Origin: Candidatus Lokiarchaeota archaeon | GTDB taxonomy: Archaea; Asgardarchaeota; Thorarchaeia; Thorarchaeales; Thorarchaeaceae | Reading direction: 5' to 3' | DNA: 43,508 bases | Assembly (NCBI GenBank): GCA_014730275.1 | Contig: WJIL01000126.1 | Span: 1-43,508, forward strand | Shown here: one piece after another, positions 31,836 through 39,490 of the stretch | Position numbering within the stretch: the first letter of the stretch is position 1 | How the letters are laid out: every line of letters begins with the position of its first letter | Notes under the pieces: generated by a model | Seen by the model: only the letters and a program-made list of their open reading frames with translations | The model's database searches: none | What the model was told of the DNA's origin: nothing | Program-made: the position numbers and the translations under genes

Positions 31836-33119
31836 ATGAAAGTATCACTCAATTATGGAAAGCGTAAACTTGACCTGGATATCCCAGAAGAGAACTTCGC
31901 TGGCCTTATCGAACCAACTGAAACTGAAGCAACGGAGGAAATAACTGGCGAGCTGCAAAGTGCGTTGGACAACCCACATGGCCCACAGCTTGATGAGCTC
32001 GCTGAGAACAATAGCGTGTGTGTCTTGGTTGAAGATCATACTAGAGATGAACCACACAAAGAATTGCTCACAGTAGTGGCTCCCTTTTTGAGCGATGCAA
32101 AGAGTGTGGCCTTCATAGTGGCAACAGGCTCCCATGAAGTCGAGCATCCTGAAAATCTCAAGATCGTGGATCTTGTGGATACAGCAGCAAAAGAAGCTGG
32201 AATTCAGGATTACACAGTCAGCATTCACGACTGTCAAGAGGATCCAATGATAGCAGTAGGAGAAACAAGTAGAAGAACCCCCGTGGTCATCAATGCTAAG
32301 GCTGCCAACCACGACTTGTACGTGGCACTAGCTGATATGAAAGCACATTATTTCGCGGGTTATTCGAATGCACTAAAAGACTTCCTTCCAGGTATCTGCG
32401 CCTTTGAAAGCGTCGAAGCAAACCATGCGATGGCTGTAAATCCAAAGTCTACGTTTGGTAGGCATCCGTATCATCCAAACCCAGAACGCCGTGATAACCC
32501 ACTCGCGGATGACATGAGAGAGGCATACGAAATGATTACCGATGGTGCCGAAGCTTTCACCCTCTCAATCATATCGAGCAGCGATGGATTAGTCTGGGCA
32601 GAAGCTGGTGAGCTAGAACCGGTAATAAGGAATGGAATAGAGGTTCTAGACGAAACCACAAGCTTCACAGTGAAGCCAACTGACAGAATCATAGTGTCAC
32701 CTGGCGGGTATCCACAGGACAAAAGCCTCTATCATGCACAACGTGGACTTGAACTGACGAAAAACGCTGTGAAAGATGGTGGAGAAGTGCTGTTCCTGGC
32801 TGAATGCCGAGATGGAGTAGCACCAGAGAAAGCAATGGATAATTTCTACAACAAATTGACTGCACCTTTGAATAAGGTTGTCAAGTCCATAAGCAGCAAT
32901 TACCACTTGTATGAGCATAAGGCGTACAAATTCGCGAAACTCCTTCAGCAGGTAAAAGTACACATGTACACCGAATTGAGCAAGCAACAGGTACAAGCCG
33001 CTCATCTGGAGAAGGTAAGCGAACCACAGGACATCATTGATGAATGGCTCGAGGACGACCCTGACTGCAAAATCATGGCACTGAACAAAGGAAACAAGTT
33101 GGCGGTCTATAAGGAATAG
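31836..33119 (+). CDS. larA: LarA-family (DUF2088) protein
   Basis: The 427-residue protein matches the LarA family, whose founding member is the nickel-pincer-cofactor lactate racemase. Key residues appear as ATGSH (H100), KAHYFAGYSNALKDFLPG (H171 and K181), and EANHAM (H197), colinear with the cofactor and catalytic residues of LarA. Other LarA homologues act on other 2-hydroxy acids. There is no LarB, LarC or LarE gene in this window, so the cofactor would have to be made elsewhere. ATG 31836 has GGGAG six bases upstream. Its end overlaps the stop of a sugar kinase running the other way by 13 bases. The substrate is unknown. Confidence 0.82.
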   Translation: MKVSLNYGKRKLDLDIPEENFAGLIEPTETEATEEITGELQSALDNPHGPQLDELAENNSVCVLVEDHTRDEPHKELLTVVAPFLSDAKSVAFIVATGSHEVEHPENLKIVDLVDTAAKEAGIQDYTVSIHDCQEDPMIAVGETSRRTPVVINAKAANHDLYVALADMKAHYFAGYSNALKDFLPGICAFESVEANHAMAVNPKSTFGRHPYHPNPERRDNPLADDMREAYEMITDGAEAFTLSIISSSDGLVWAEAGELEPVIRNGIEVLDETTSFTVKPTDRIIVSPGGYPQDKSLYHAQRGLELTKNAVKDGGEVLFLAECRDGVAPEKAMDNFYNKLTAPLNKVVKSISSNYHLYEHKAYKFAKLLQQVKVHMYTELSKQQVQAAHLEKVSEPQDIIDEWLEDDPDCKIMALNKGNKLAVYKE

Positions 33120-34636
33120 TGGGCATCATACTTGATGTCGGAAGCCACGTTGTAAAGACGCTTGAAACGACGGAATCCTTGCTCGTATACATCCTGATTC
33201 TCCTTTCTGGGCAAAAGGGGCTCCAAAGGTTGCACCATTTCTTCAGCTGCCTTTGCCACGGAATCAAAAATACCCACCCCTCTGCAAGCAAGTATTGCGG
33301 CTCCAAGAGAAGTAGCCTCTTCCATTGCAGTTCGGATTACTGGTATACCCAAGACATCACTCTGAATTTGCATCCAGACGTCACTCCGTGCTGCTCCACC
33401 AGTAACTCGTAGTTCAGATATCGGAATATCAAGCCCTCGCATAACCTCCTGATTACTCCGCAGTTCATACGAGACGCCCTCTAGAATCGCCCGAATCAGG
33501 TGTTCCTTGTTATGCCCCAATGCAAGGCCTGCAAACATTGCTCGCGCATCAGGATTCCAATGAGGCGCCCCTGCACCAGTGAAATGAGGAATATGGATAA
33601 TACCTTCTGAGCCTGCAGGCACTACTGCAGCTTCTTCAGTGATGACATCATAGACATCAACCTCTACTGCTTCTGCCTTCATGCATTCCTCATACCCAAG
33701 ATTATCTCTGAACCAACGCAGAGCGGCACCAGTCGTGAACATACTGGCCTCAACAACAAAGGCATCAGGCACCACGTGACGGCTACAAAGCACCCGCATC
33801 TCGGGATCGAATTTCGGGATATCGGTGTGTGCCAGCATAAACGTACCAGTCCCCGTTGTCGCTTTGGTGCGACCCTCTCTCACGACACCTACGCCTAATG
33901 CGGCACATTGTTGATCTCCCCCGCCGGAAATCACGGGGGTGCCAACAGCTAGCCCTGTTTCTCGAGACGCTTCTTGTGTAACCTCGCCAACGACAGTACC
34001 AGACTCTACTGGCTGAGGAAGGCGTTCGGGAAGGATATCAAGTGTATCGAGAATCTCGTCAGACCACCTAGCATTCTCAATATCAAAAAGCATGGTTCTG
34101 CTGGCATTGGAGTAGTCGGTTACCATACAGTTGCAAAAACGATGAACAATGAAATCATGAACCAAGAGAAACTTGTGGGTCTCCGAATACGTCTCGGGCT
34201 CATGCTCCTTGAGGTAGAGAATTTTCGGGGCTGAGAAATACGGGTCTATGGACAACCCGGTTATCGAATAGATTTCGCGTTCCGATAGCATCTCGCGAAG
34301 ATGTTCGCATTGGGGAACCGTCCTGCGATCCTGCCAGACAATTGCATTACGCAAAGGATTTCCGGATTCATCTACTGGCACTATCGTCTCTCGCTGATTT
34401 GTAACTGCGACTGCTGCTATTCTCTCAACACTAGAACCGGACTTGCTTATGCATGCCTGCAGCGTTGATGATGCCGCATTCCACCAATCTTCCGCGTTCT
34501 GTTCTACCCATGATGGTTTTGGATAGATACTTTCGAATTCTTGGTACTCCCGATGGATTTCTGTGCCGTCAGTGTCAAAAAGAACTGACCGCACCGCAGA
34601 AGTTCCGGCATCAACAGCCGCAATGATTTCGCTCAT
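33107..34636 (-). CDS. FGGY-family carbohydrate kinase
   Basis: The 509-residue two-domain ATP-dependent sugar/polyol kinase starts with DAGTSAVRSVLFD at 8-20 (ATP/phosphate 1). It has WVEQNAEDWW at 43-52, TNQRETIVP at 77-85, DRRT near 102-105, ISGGGDQQCAALG near 238-250, TGTGTF near 265-270 and GGAARSDVWMQI near 405-416 (FGGY signature 2). Close types are glycerol kinase and xylulokinase; residues after WQDRRT are kinase-typical but do not settle the substrate. ATG 34636 has AGGGA seven bases upstream. It runs opposite to the LarA gene and overlaps it at the 3' end. Confidence 0.9.
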   Translation of the reverse strand: MSEIIAAVDAGTSAVRSVLFDTDGTEIHREYQEFESIYPKPSWVEQNAEDWWNAASSTLQACISKSGSSVERIAAVAVTNQRETIVPVDESGNPLRNAIVWQDRRTVPQCEHLREMLSEREIYSITGLSIDPYFSAPKILYLKEHEPETYSETHKFLLVHDFIVHRFCNCMVTDYSNASRTMLFDIENARWSDEILDTLDILPERLPQPVESGTVVGEVTQEASRETGLAVGTPVISGGGDQQCAALGVGVVREGRTKATTGTGTFMLAHTDIPKFDPEMRVLCSRHVVPDAFVVEASMFTTGAALRWFRDNLGYEECMKAEAVEVDVYDVITEEAAVVPAGSEGIIHIPHFTGAGAPHWNPDARAMFAGLALGHNKEHLIRAILEGVSYELRSNQEVMRGLDIPISELRVTGGAARSDVWMQIQSDVLGIPVIRTAMEEATSLGAAILACRGVGIFDSVAKAAEEMVQPLEPLLPRKENQDVYEQGFRRFKRLYNVASDIKYDAHYSL

Positions 34637-34689
34637 TGAAAGTTCCCTGTAGTGGTACTAAGAACTAGGATAAGAAGGCTTCGAGCAGG

Positions 34690-34980
34690 TTATGAGCTAG
34701 ATTCCCGATATGATTCCAATATGCCCTCTATGTCTCTCCTCTCCCCGATGAGGCGTTCCTTAAGGCTCCGATTCTGTTTGATTTCTATTTCCCGACGCAT
34801 AGCTTCGCTGCGGGATTCAAACCGCTCATAGTGGACTAGGTACTTGGGAGGATGCATGCGCAAATACTTGGCAGAATGGGAGTTGCCTGCTGCATGCTCA
34901 CCGAGCCGGCGAATCAAATCGTTTGTTTGTCCTGTGTAATATGTGCCATCTGCAGTTTCGATGATGTACACGTAGTACAT
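34690..34980 (-). CDS. GIY-YIG endonuclease-domain protein
   Basis: The 96-residue protein consists of a single GIY-YIG domain: YVYI (GIY-like) near 3-6, YYTGQTNDLIRRLGEH near 14-29 with the YTG (YIG), Arg and His, and a C-terminal E-I-K segment (EIEIKQNRSLKERL). This fits the YhbQ/UPF0213-type single-domain family, proposed to act in DNA repair. ATG 34980 is chosen: GAGG lies nine bases upstream and the family usually starts just before YVYI; TTG 34989 would add three residues. The catalytic Glu seems present in the EIEIK helix. It stands alone, 53 bases downstream of no same-strand gene. Confidence 0.9.
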   Translation of the reverse strand: MYYVYIIETADGTYYTGQTNDLIRRLGEHAAGNSHSAKYLRMHPPKYLVHYERFESRSEAMRREIEIKQNRSLKERLIGERRDIEGILESYRESSS

Positions 34981-35092
34981 TTGGGACAACCTCTCTATAT
35001 TACAACTGAATGACCTGATAAATGGGTTTGGAATACAAGAAGATAGGCAAGATTATAGTCCACGAAAACATATTCGCTTGCGTGATGCCGAT

Positions 35093-35281
35093 ATGGCCAA
35101 TCGTTGGTCTGCCTTTCTACCTGTGCTCGCCATTCTGATTGTTGTATTCTCAATGAGCGCAGTAGATGTTCTCATAATACACGAGCCGTTTAGAATACTA
35201 TCAGCAATTCCAATTATGTTCGTGGTCGTTCTGTGGGGTGTAGCAAGGGCCGCCTTGGAGAGGAAAGAGAATGTACGCTGA
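35093..35281 (+). CDS. Small two-helix membrane protein, unknown
   Basis: The 62-residue protein has two membrane helices (about 6-28 and 34-54) and a basic C-terminus (RKENVR). The reading frame is open from TTG 35078, but ATG 35093 gives a normal start and suits the transcript start expected from the TATA-like GATTATAG (about 35050-35058). The next gene overlaps its last 11 bases (ATG 35271), so the two are translationally coupled. No family is recognised; small subunits of transporters can look like this. Confidence 0.55.
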   Translation: MANRWSAFLPVLAILIVVFSMSAVDVLIIHEPFRILSAIPIMFVVVLWGVARAALERKENVR

Positions 35282-35897
35282 AATCGTGACCCTTACTGTT
35301 ATGATAGGATGCATTCCCTGTATTCTTCATTGCTACCTCGAGAGGGGAAAATGGACAACTCTCTCATTCTTTGCCGGCGGCTTTGTGTTTGGTATCGTCC
35401 GAGAGAACATCGTTTCTTTGATGCCTACTTTGTACCAATATCCCAATCACCCCCTCTACATCGGGAATGCCCCGTTGATGATGGGCTTTGGCTGGTCGGC
35501 ATCCTTCTACGCGTCTTGGATTGTTGGCCGTGATATCCTCAAAGGTCTATCTCGAAGCAATGTCAAACGGATTTGGGTTCAAGGCATTGCCACTGCAATC
35601 ATAACGGCGTTCTTGTCTATTCCAGTAGAAGTGGCCGCGGGGGCCCCGGAGACGCTTTGGTGGATTTGGCCCGCTGAAGCTATCACTGTGCTATGGGAGA
35701 TGCCAGCAATTGTTCCCTTCGGCTGGGGTGGAGCGGCGTTTCTGTTCGTTACATCATTTCAGTATGTGGAAGGAAGAAAAGATTCTGAATTCAACAAGAC
35801 AATCATGTTCACAATCATAACCCTCCCCCTGATTCTCATACATCTTGTATACGTATTTGGCGTCCGTTCGACAATTGTGCTCTTTCTTGGCGGATAA
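35271..35897 (+). CDS. Six-helix membrane protein, distantly CruF-like
   Basis: The 208-residue membrane protein has helices at about 4-20, 28-46, 66-85, 100-118, 135-160 and 180-200. Motifs such as GNAPLMMGFGWSASFYASWI recall the carotenoid-biosynthesis CruF/DUF422 family in the order of Gly-Pro/Trp-Tyr positions, but the match is weak. GGAGAG is eight bases before ATG 35271, within the upstream gene. It is followed by another membrane protein 38 bases on. It could be a carotenoid/isoprenoid-related enzyme or something else; treat as unknown. Confidence 0.65.
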   Translation: MYAEIVTLTVMIGCIPCILHCYLERGKWTTLSFFAGGFVFGIVRENIVSLMPTLYQYPNHPLYIGNAPLMMGFGWSASFYASWIVGRDILKGLSRSNVKRIWVQGIATAIITAFLSIPVEVAAGAPETLWWIWPAEAITVLWEMPAIVPFGWGGAAFLFVTSFQYVEGRKDSEFNKTIMFTIITLPLILIHLVYVFGVRSTIVLFLGG

Positions 35898-35935
35898 CAT
35901 GATGACATCATCTGATTCAATTGGAGTGATAATCG

Positions 35936-36985
35936 ATGAATAGCAACGGAAAATCAAGGTACATTTCAATTCTTGCGTTTGGAGTTTTTTCAACCGTTTT
36001 TGCAGAAGTATTCTCGGGGTCTGCTCCACTATGGTTCATAGACCCCTGGGGCATCATCGTTGTCCTTCCCCTATACTGGATGCATGCCTTGTTTCTGTTG
36101 AACTTGGCAATCAGGTGCAAGAGGACATCAATGAGTCAGCTATACTTCTGGGGGATTCTATTCGGGCTGTACGAGTCGTGGATCACGAAGGTTCTTTGGG
36201 CGGGATATATGGGAAAAGAACCACTGCTTGGAACATTCCTAGGCTTCGCAGTCGTCGAATTTCCCATTATTGGATTATTCTGGCACGCTGTGTTCGCCTT
36301 TATTCTGCCCATCTTGGTTTTTGAAATAGTGGTGATATCAGATGATGAATCACAAAGCCATGAGGTGCTGATGGGTCATACTGTTCATCTACGAGAATCA
36401 AGGAAGAACCTTGGTATCCTAATACTGCTCTTTCTGATCGGTTCGCTGTTTCTGTCTAACGGTCTGGAGATGAATCTCGGTGCCACGTTGTTCGCAAGCG
36501 TAGGTAACTCGCTCATCGTACTTGTGTTGATTGAGTCCCTTAGAATGGGTGGGAACAACGCTTTGCTTGCCAATTTGAAACTCGAAAGGAGGGGCATAGC
36601 GGCTAACTTGGTCATCCTCGGGATTATCTACATTGTGTTGTCAGTGCTATTGGTACCAGAGCGCTGGGCTTCGCTATTCACCATTCTACTGACAATCGGC
36701 TTCTATGGTTTGGTGTGTGGATTCTTGGGAATGAGTTCGAAGAATGAAACTGCTCTACAGACGCTGCCAAAAGAGGGGAGATACATCAGCATAAGGCGAG
36801 TGGCCACACTCTTTGCCTTCTTCACAGGCCTCTCTACACTGTGGTGTTCTATTCCGGACATCGGCAACTTAGTTACGATTCTGATCTATTTGGGAATGAT
36901 ACCTTCGGGTTTCGTTCTTCTTCTTTTATCAACCTATATGGTCATAAGAAACCGAACTCGAACAAATGATTTGACAGTGAAGTAA
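35936..36985 (+). CDS. Multi-pass membrane protein, unknown
   Basis: The 349-residue protein has about nine or ten hydrophobic helices with a basic loop near 145-155 (RESRKN) and a mostly non-charged interior. Motifs to note are SGSAPLWFIDPWG near 27-39 and FGLYESWITKVLWAGYMGKE near 75-94, which include Trp, Glu and Lys that may line a membrane site. No transporter signature is recognised. It is the last gene of a likely three-gene unit. ATG 35936 follows an AGTGAT sequence only weakly like a ribosome-binding site. It converges on the alkaline phosphatase. Confidence 0.68.
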   Translation: MNSNGKSRYISILAFGVFSTVFAEVFSGSAPLWFIDPWGIIVVLPLYWMHALFLLNLAIRCKRTSMSQLYFWGILFGLYESWITKVLWAGYMGKEPLLGTFLGFAVVEFPIIGLFWHAVFAFILPILVFEIVVISDDESQSHEVLMGHTVHLRESRKNLGILILLFLIGSLFLSNGLEMNLGATLFASVGNSLIVLVLIESLRMGGNNALLANLKLERRGIAANLVILGIIYIVLSVLLVPERWASLFTILLTIGFYGLVCGFLGMSSKNETALQTLPKEGRYISIRRVATLFAFFTGLSTLWCSIPDIGNLVTILIYLGMIPSGFVLLLLSTYMVIRNRTRTNDLTVK

Positions 36986-37038
36986 GCAGTGAAGTGTACC
37001 TGCTCATTTCATATTTGGACAACGCGGGACGCTGCTGA

Positions 37039-38409
37039 CTACCGGGGTTTTCTCAAAACCACGATTATCACTACGATAGTCACCGCAATGAGAACTATGG
37101 AGATAAACAGAACTGGCGGAATTAGGTCCGAAGGAGGATTTGTTGATGTAGTGGTCGTTTCAGTACTAGTCGTTGTAGTACTGCTTGTTGTTGATGTTGT
37201 GACATTTGTTATCGAAAGAGGCGTCCCGGTATAGTAATCATTCATCAGGTCAAAAACATCTGTATTGTCAATGGTGTAGTTTGCAGGGAGATTTTCAAAC
37301 GCCTCGCCGAAGCAGTAGAGTGGAACAGGGACTGCCGTATGATAATCTGAGATCCAAGAAACTGTTACATTAGTTGCTCTTTCAACTCTAAGACTCCGAT
37401 TCTCGCTTGCGGTCATAGATGCATCGGGAACGGTATCACTCAGATTCTCACTCATGACTGTAAGCCCGCCGCATTCGTGGTCTGCTGTAACCATGAGAAT
37501 CGTATTCGAATGTGATTGTACATAATCAATTGCAACCCCGACAGCTTCGTCAAAGGCGATAGTATCCAGAGCGTCATTCACCTTATCGTTATCATGTCCA
37601 GCGTGATCGATTCTCCCACCTTCAACCATCAAGAAGAATCCATCTGGATCTTGGGAGAGTACATCAATGGACTTCTCAGTCATCTCTCCAAGAGAAGGAG
37701 TCTGTTCAAAATCACGGTCCTGTTCATAGGGCATATGTGACTCCGAGAATAGACCCAAAATCTTGGAGGATGAAGTTGAGAGCATATGGGACCGATTCGT
37801 TACCACCGAGTAGCCCGAATCTTCCATGGCCGTTAGCTGGGATGGGGAGAAATACTCAGACCCACCACCCAGAATCACTTCAACATCTACTTCTTCTACC
37901 GCTTGTCGGGTTATCTCGCCGTAGCTTGACCTACTCTGAACATGGGCATAAAATGTCGCTGGCGTTGCATGCTGGACAAAACAGGTGGAAACGACACCCG
38001 TGGACTTGTCATACCCTTCTGCAATCTCCAGAATAGTCTCTAAGTTCGCTCCAGAGGGGTCCTTTGAAATCCTGCCATTAATGGTCTTCACGCCTGTAGC
38101 TAATGCTGTCCCTGCTGCCGCAGAATCAGTAATATCCGCGCTGGCACTATGGGTCAGAACCGATGCTGTAAAATCATATCGTTCCATCCGAAGGTGGCCA
38201 GTTCTGCCTAGCTCAACCCAACGGGCGAGTTTAACATGCTCGTATCCCATTCCGTCACCAATCATCAAAATGACGCTAAGGGGTTCTTCTTCCGCAGCCG
38301 GCTCTACTGGAACTCCAAGCGCAACGGAAGTTGTTGTTACCATCAATCCAAGGCAGAAGATGGTAAGGAGGGCAGAGATTGTTCCATGATAGACAGTCTC
38401 GGAAAACAT
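37039..38409 (-). CDS. Membrane-anchored alkaline phosphatase
   Basis: The 456-residue secreted alkaline phosphatase hydrolyses phosphate monoesters outside the cell. It shows a signal peptide (about 10-32), GDGMG at 51-55 with the metal ligand D52, the nucleophile in DSAAAG (S96), the metal cluster EGGRIDHAGHDND near 265-277 and TADHECGG near 308-315. A Thr/Ser-rich stalk (about 415-435) precedes the C-terminal helix (about 435-453) and a basic RKPR tail, so it is tied to the membrane facing outside. Catalytic residues look intact. ATG 38409 opens into the signal peptide. It is divergent from the epimerase gene. Regulation by phosphate is possible, not seen. Confidence 0.92.
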   Translation of the reverse strand: MFSETVYHGTISALLTIFCLGLMVTTTSVALGVPVEPAAEEEPLSVILMIGDGMGYEHVKLARWVELGRTGHLRMERYDFTASVLTHSASADITDSAAAGTALATGVKTINGRISKDPSGANLETILEIAEGYDKSTGVVSTCFVQHATPATFYAHVQSRSSYGEITRQAVEEVDVEVILGGGSEYFSPSQLTAMEDSGYSVVTNRSHMLSTSSSKILGLFSESHMPYEQDRDFEQTPSLGEMTEKSIDVLSQDPDGFFLMVEGGRIDHAGHDNDKVNDALDTIAFDEAVGVAIDYVQSHSNTILMVTADHECGGLTVMSENLSDTVPDASMTASENRSLRVERATNVTVSWISDYHTAVPVPLYCFGEAFENLPANYTIDNTDVFDLMNDYYTGTPLSITNVTTSTTSSTTTTSTETTTTSTNPPSDLIPPVLFISIVLIAVTIVVIIVVLRKPR

Positions 38410-38483
38410 GGTTGTTTTTCTCTATTTGACCGTTTATTTCTATTGTTCGATCCAAGTCGGGCATTGTCAGGCCAACAGCAGAA

Positions 38484-38492
38484 CTATTATAG
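38484..38492 (+). promoter_or_regulatory. TATA-like box of the epimerase gene
   Basis: CTATTATAG lies about 37 bases before ATG 38525. A transcript would begin near 38513, so the ribosome-binding site GGAAG (38515-38519) would fit within a short leader. Confidence 0.4.
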
Positions 38493-38524
38493 TGATTCAG
38501 TTGCTCCCAATCGTGGAAGAAACA

Positions 38525-39469
38525 ATGGTTCAAGATTCAGCCCTCGTCACAGGATGTGCCGGCTTCATAGGCAGCCATACAGCTGAAGAGCTACTTGAAC
38601 GAGGCTACAAGGTAACGGGTATTGATAATCTTCGAACAGGCAAAAAGGAAAACATGTCTAGTTTCATTGATCATCCTAGCTTTGAATTCCTAGAGGCGGA
38701 CATCTGTAGCAAGAAGTTAGATGAGAGCATTGAAGATTGTCTTGATTTCGTTTTTCATCTAGCAGCGATTTCCTCGGTTAAACTCTCTGTAGAAAAGCCC
38801 CTTCTTATCAATACAAACAATCTGAATGGGACACTTAGAGTATTGGAGACTGCAAAAGCATGTGGAGCAAAGAGATTCGTATTCTCTTCAAGTGCAGCTA
38901 TCTACGGAGACCCAGCTTCTTTGCCTGTGAAAGAAGACGCACCAATTGAGCCAATGAGTCCATATGCAGCCTCCAAAGCTGCAGCCGAGCAATACATCAA
39001 GTCCTATCAACAGAGCTATAATCTCAAGTCCACGATTCTTCGATACTTCAATGTTTATGGCCCCAGACAAGCCTATTCGGAGTACAGCGGCGTTGTGTCC
39101 ATCTTCATCAACCAAGCTTTGACAGGGAAGAATCTCACAATTGATGGAGACGGAAAACAAACTCGAAGCATGATACACGTCAAGGATGTCGTGAGAGCGA
39201 CAATCGGAGCTGCGTGTGAGAAAAATACAGTTGGGGAGACCATCAATATTTCAGGGCAGGAATCAATCAGTATTGCCGACATGGCTGAGACCATTAGAGG
39301 ATTAGTTTCATCAAGTAAATCAGATATCGTTCACACTGAGCCGAGAGAGGGTGATGTGAGACACAGTATAGGAGACATCACCAAAGCGAAAGATCTTCTT
39401 GGTTTCACTCCAGAGATATCTTTTCAGGAAGGTGTAGAAGATACCATAGAGTGGTACCGTGAGCACTGA
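38525..39469 (+). CDS. NAD-dependent nucleotide-sugar epimerase/dehydratase (GalE-like)
   Basis: The 314-residue extended SDR has TGCAGFIGSH at about 9-18 (GxxGxxG), DNLRTGKK at 34-41, AAISSVKLS near 80-88, SSSAAIYGD near 122-130, catalytic Y-x3-K (SPYAASKAAAEQY near 146-158), and NVYGPRQ near 180-186. This is the pattern of UDP-glucose/UDP-GlcNAc 4-epimerases and dTDP-glucose dehydratases; the exact sugar is not known. ATG 38525 is used since GGAAG precedes it closely and it precedes the NAD-binding motif by the usual distance, whereas an upstream extension to 38408 has no family match. Its product could serve surface glycan synthesis. Confidence 0.9.
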   Translation: MVQDSALVTGCAGFIGSHTAEELLERGYKVTGIDNLRTGKKENMSSFIDHPSFEFLEADICSKKLDESIEDCLDFVFHLAAISSVKLSVEKPLLINTNNLNGTLRVLETAKACGAKRFVFSSSAAIYGDPASLPVKEDAPIEPMSPYAASKAAAEQYIKSYQQSYNLKSTILRYFNVYGPRQAYSEYSGVVSIFINQALTGKNLTIDGDGKQTRSMIHVKDVVRATIGAACEKNTVGETINISGQESISIADMAETIRGLVSSSKSDIVHTEPREGDVRHSIGDITKAKDLLGFTPEISFQEGVEDTIEWYREH

Positions 39470-39490
39470 CCATGACATGCGGATAATCAC

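Noticed and set aside
38408-38524. Upstream extension of the epimerase
   Set aside because: It lacks any family match and overlaps the divergent alkaline phosphatase start; the ATG at 38525 has its own ribosome-binding site and TATA-like box.
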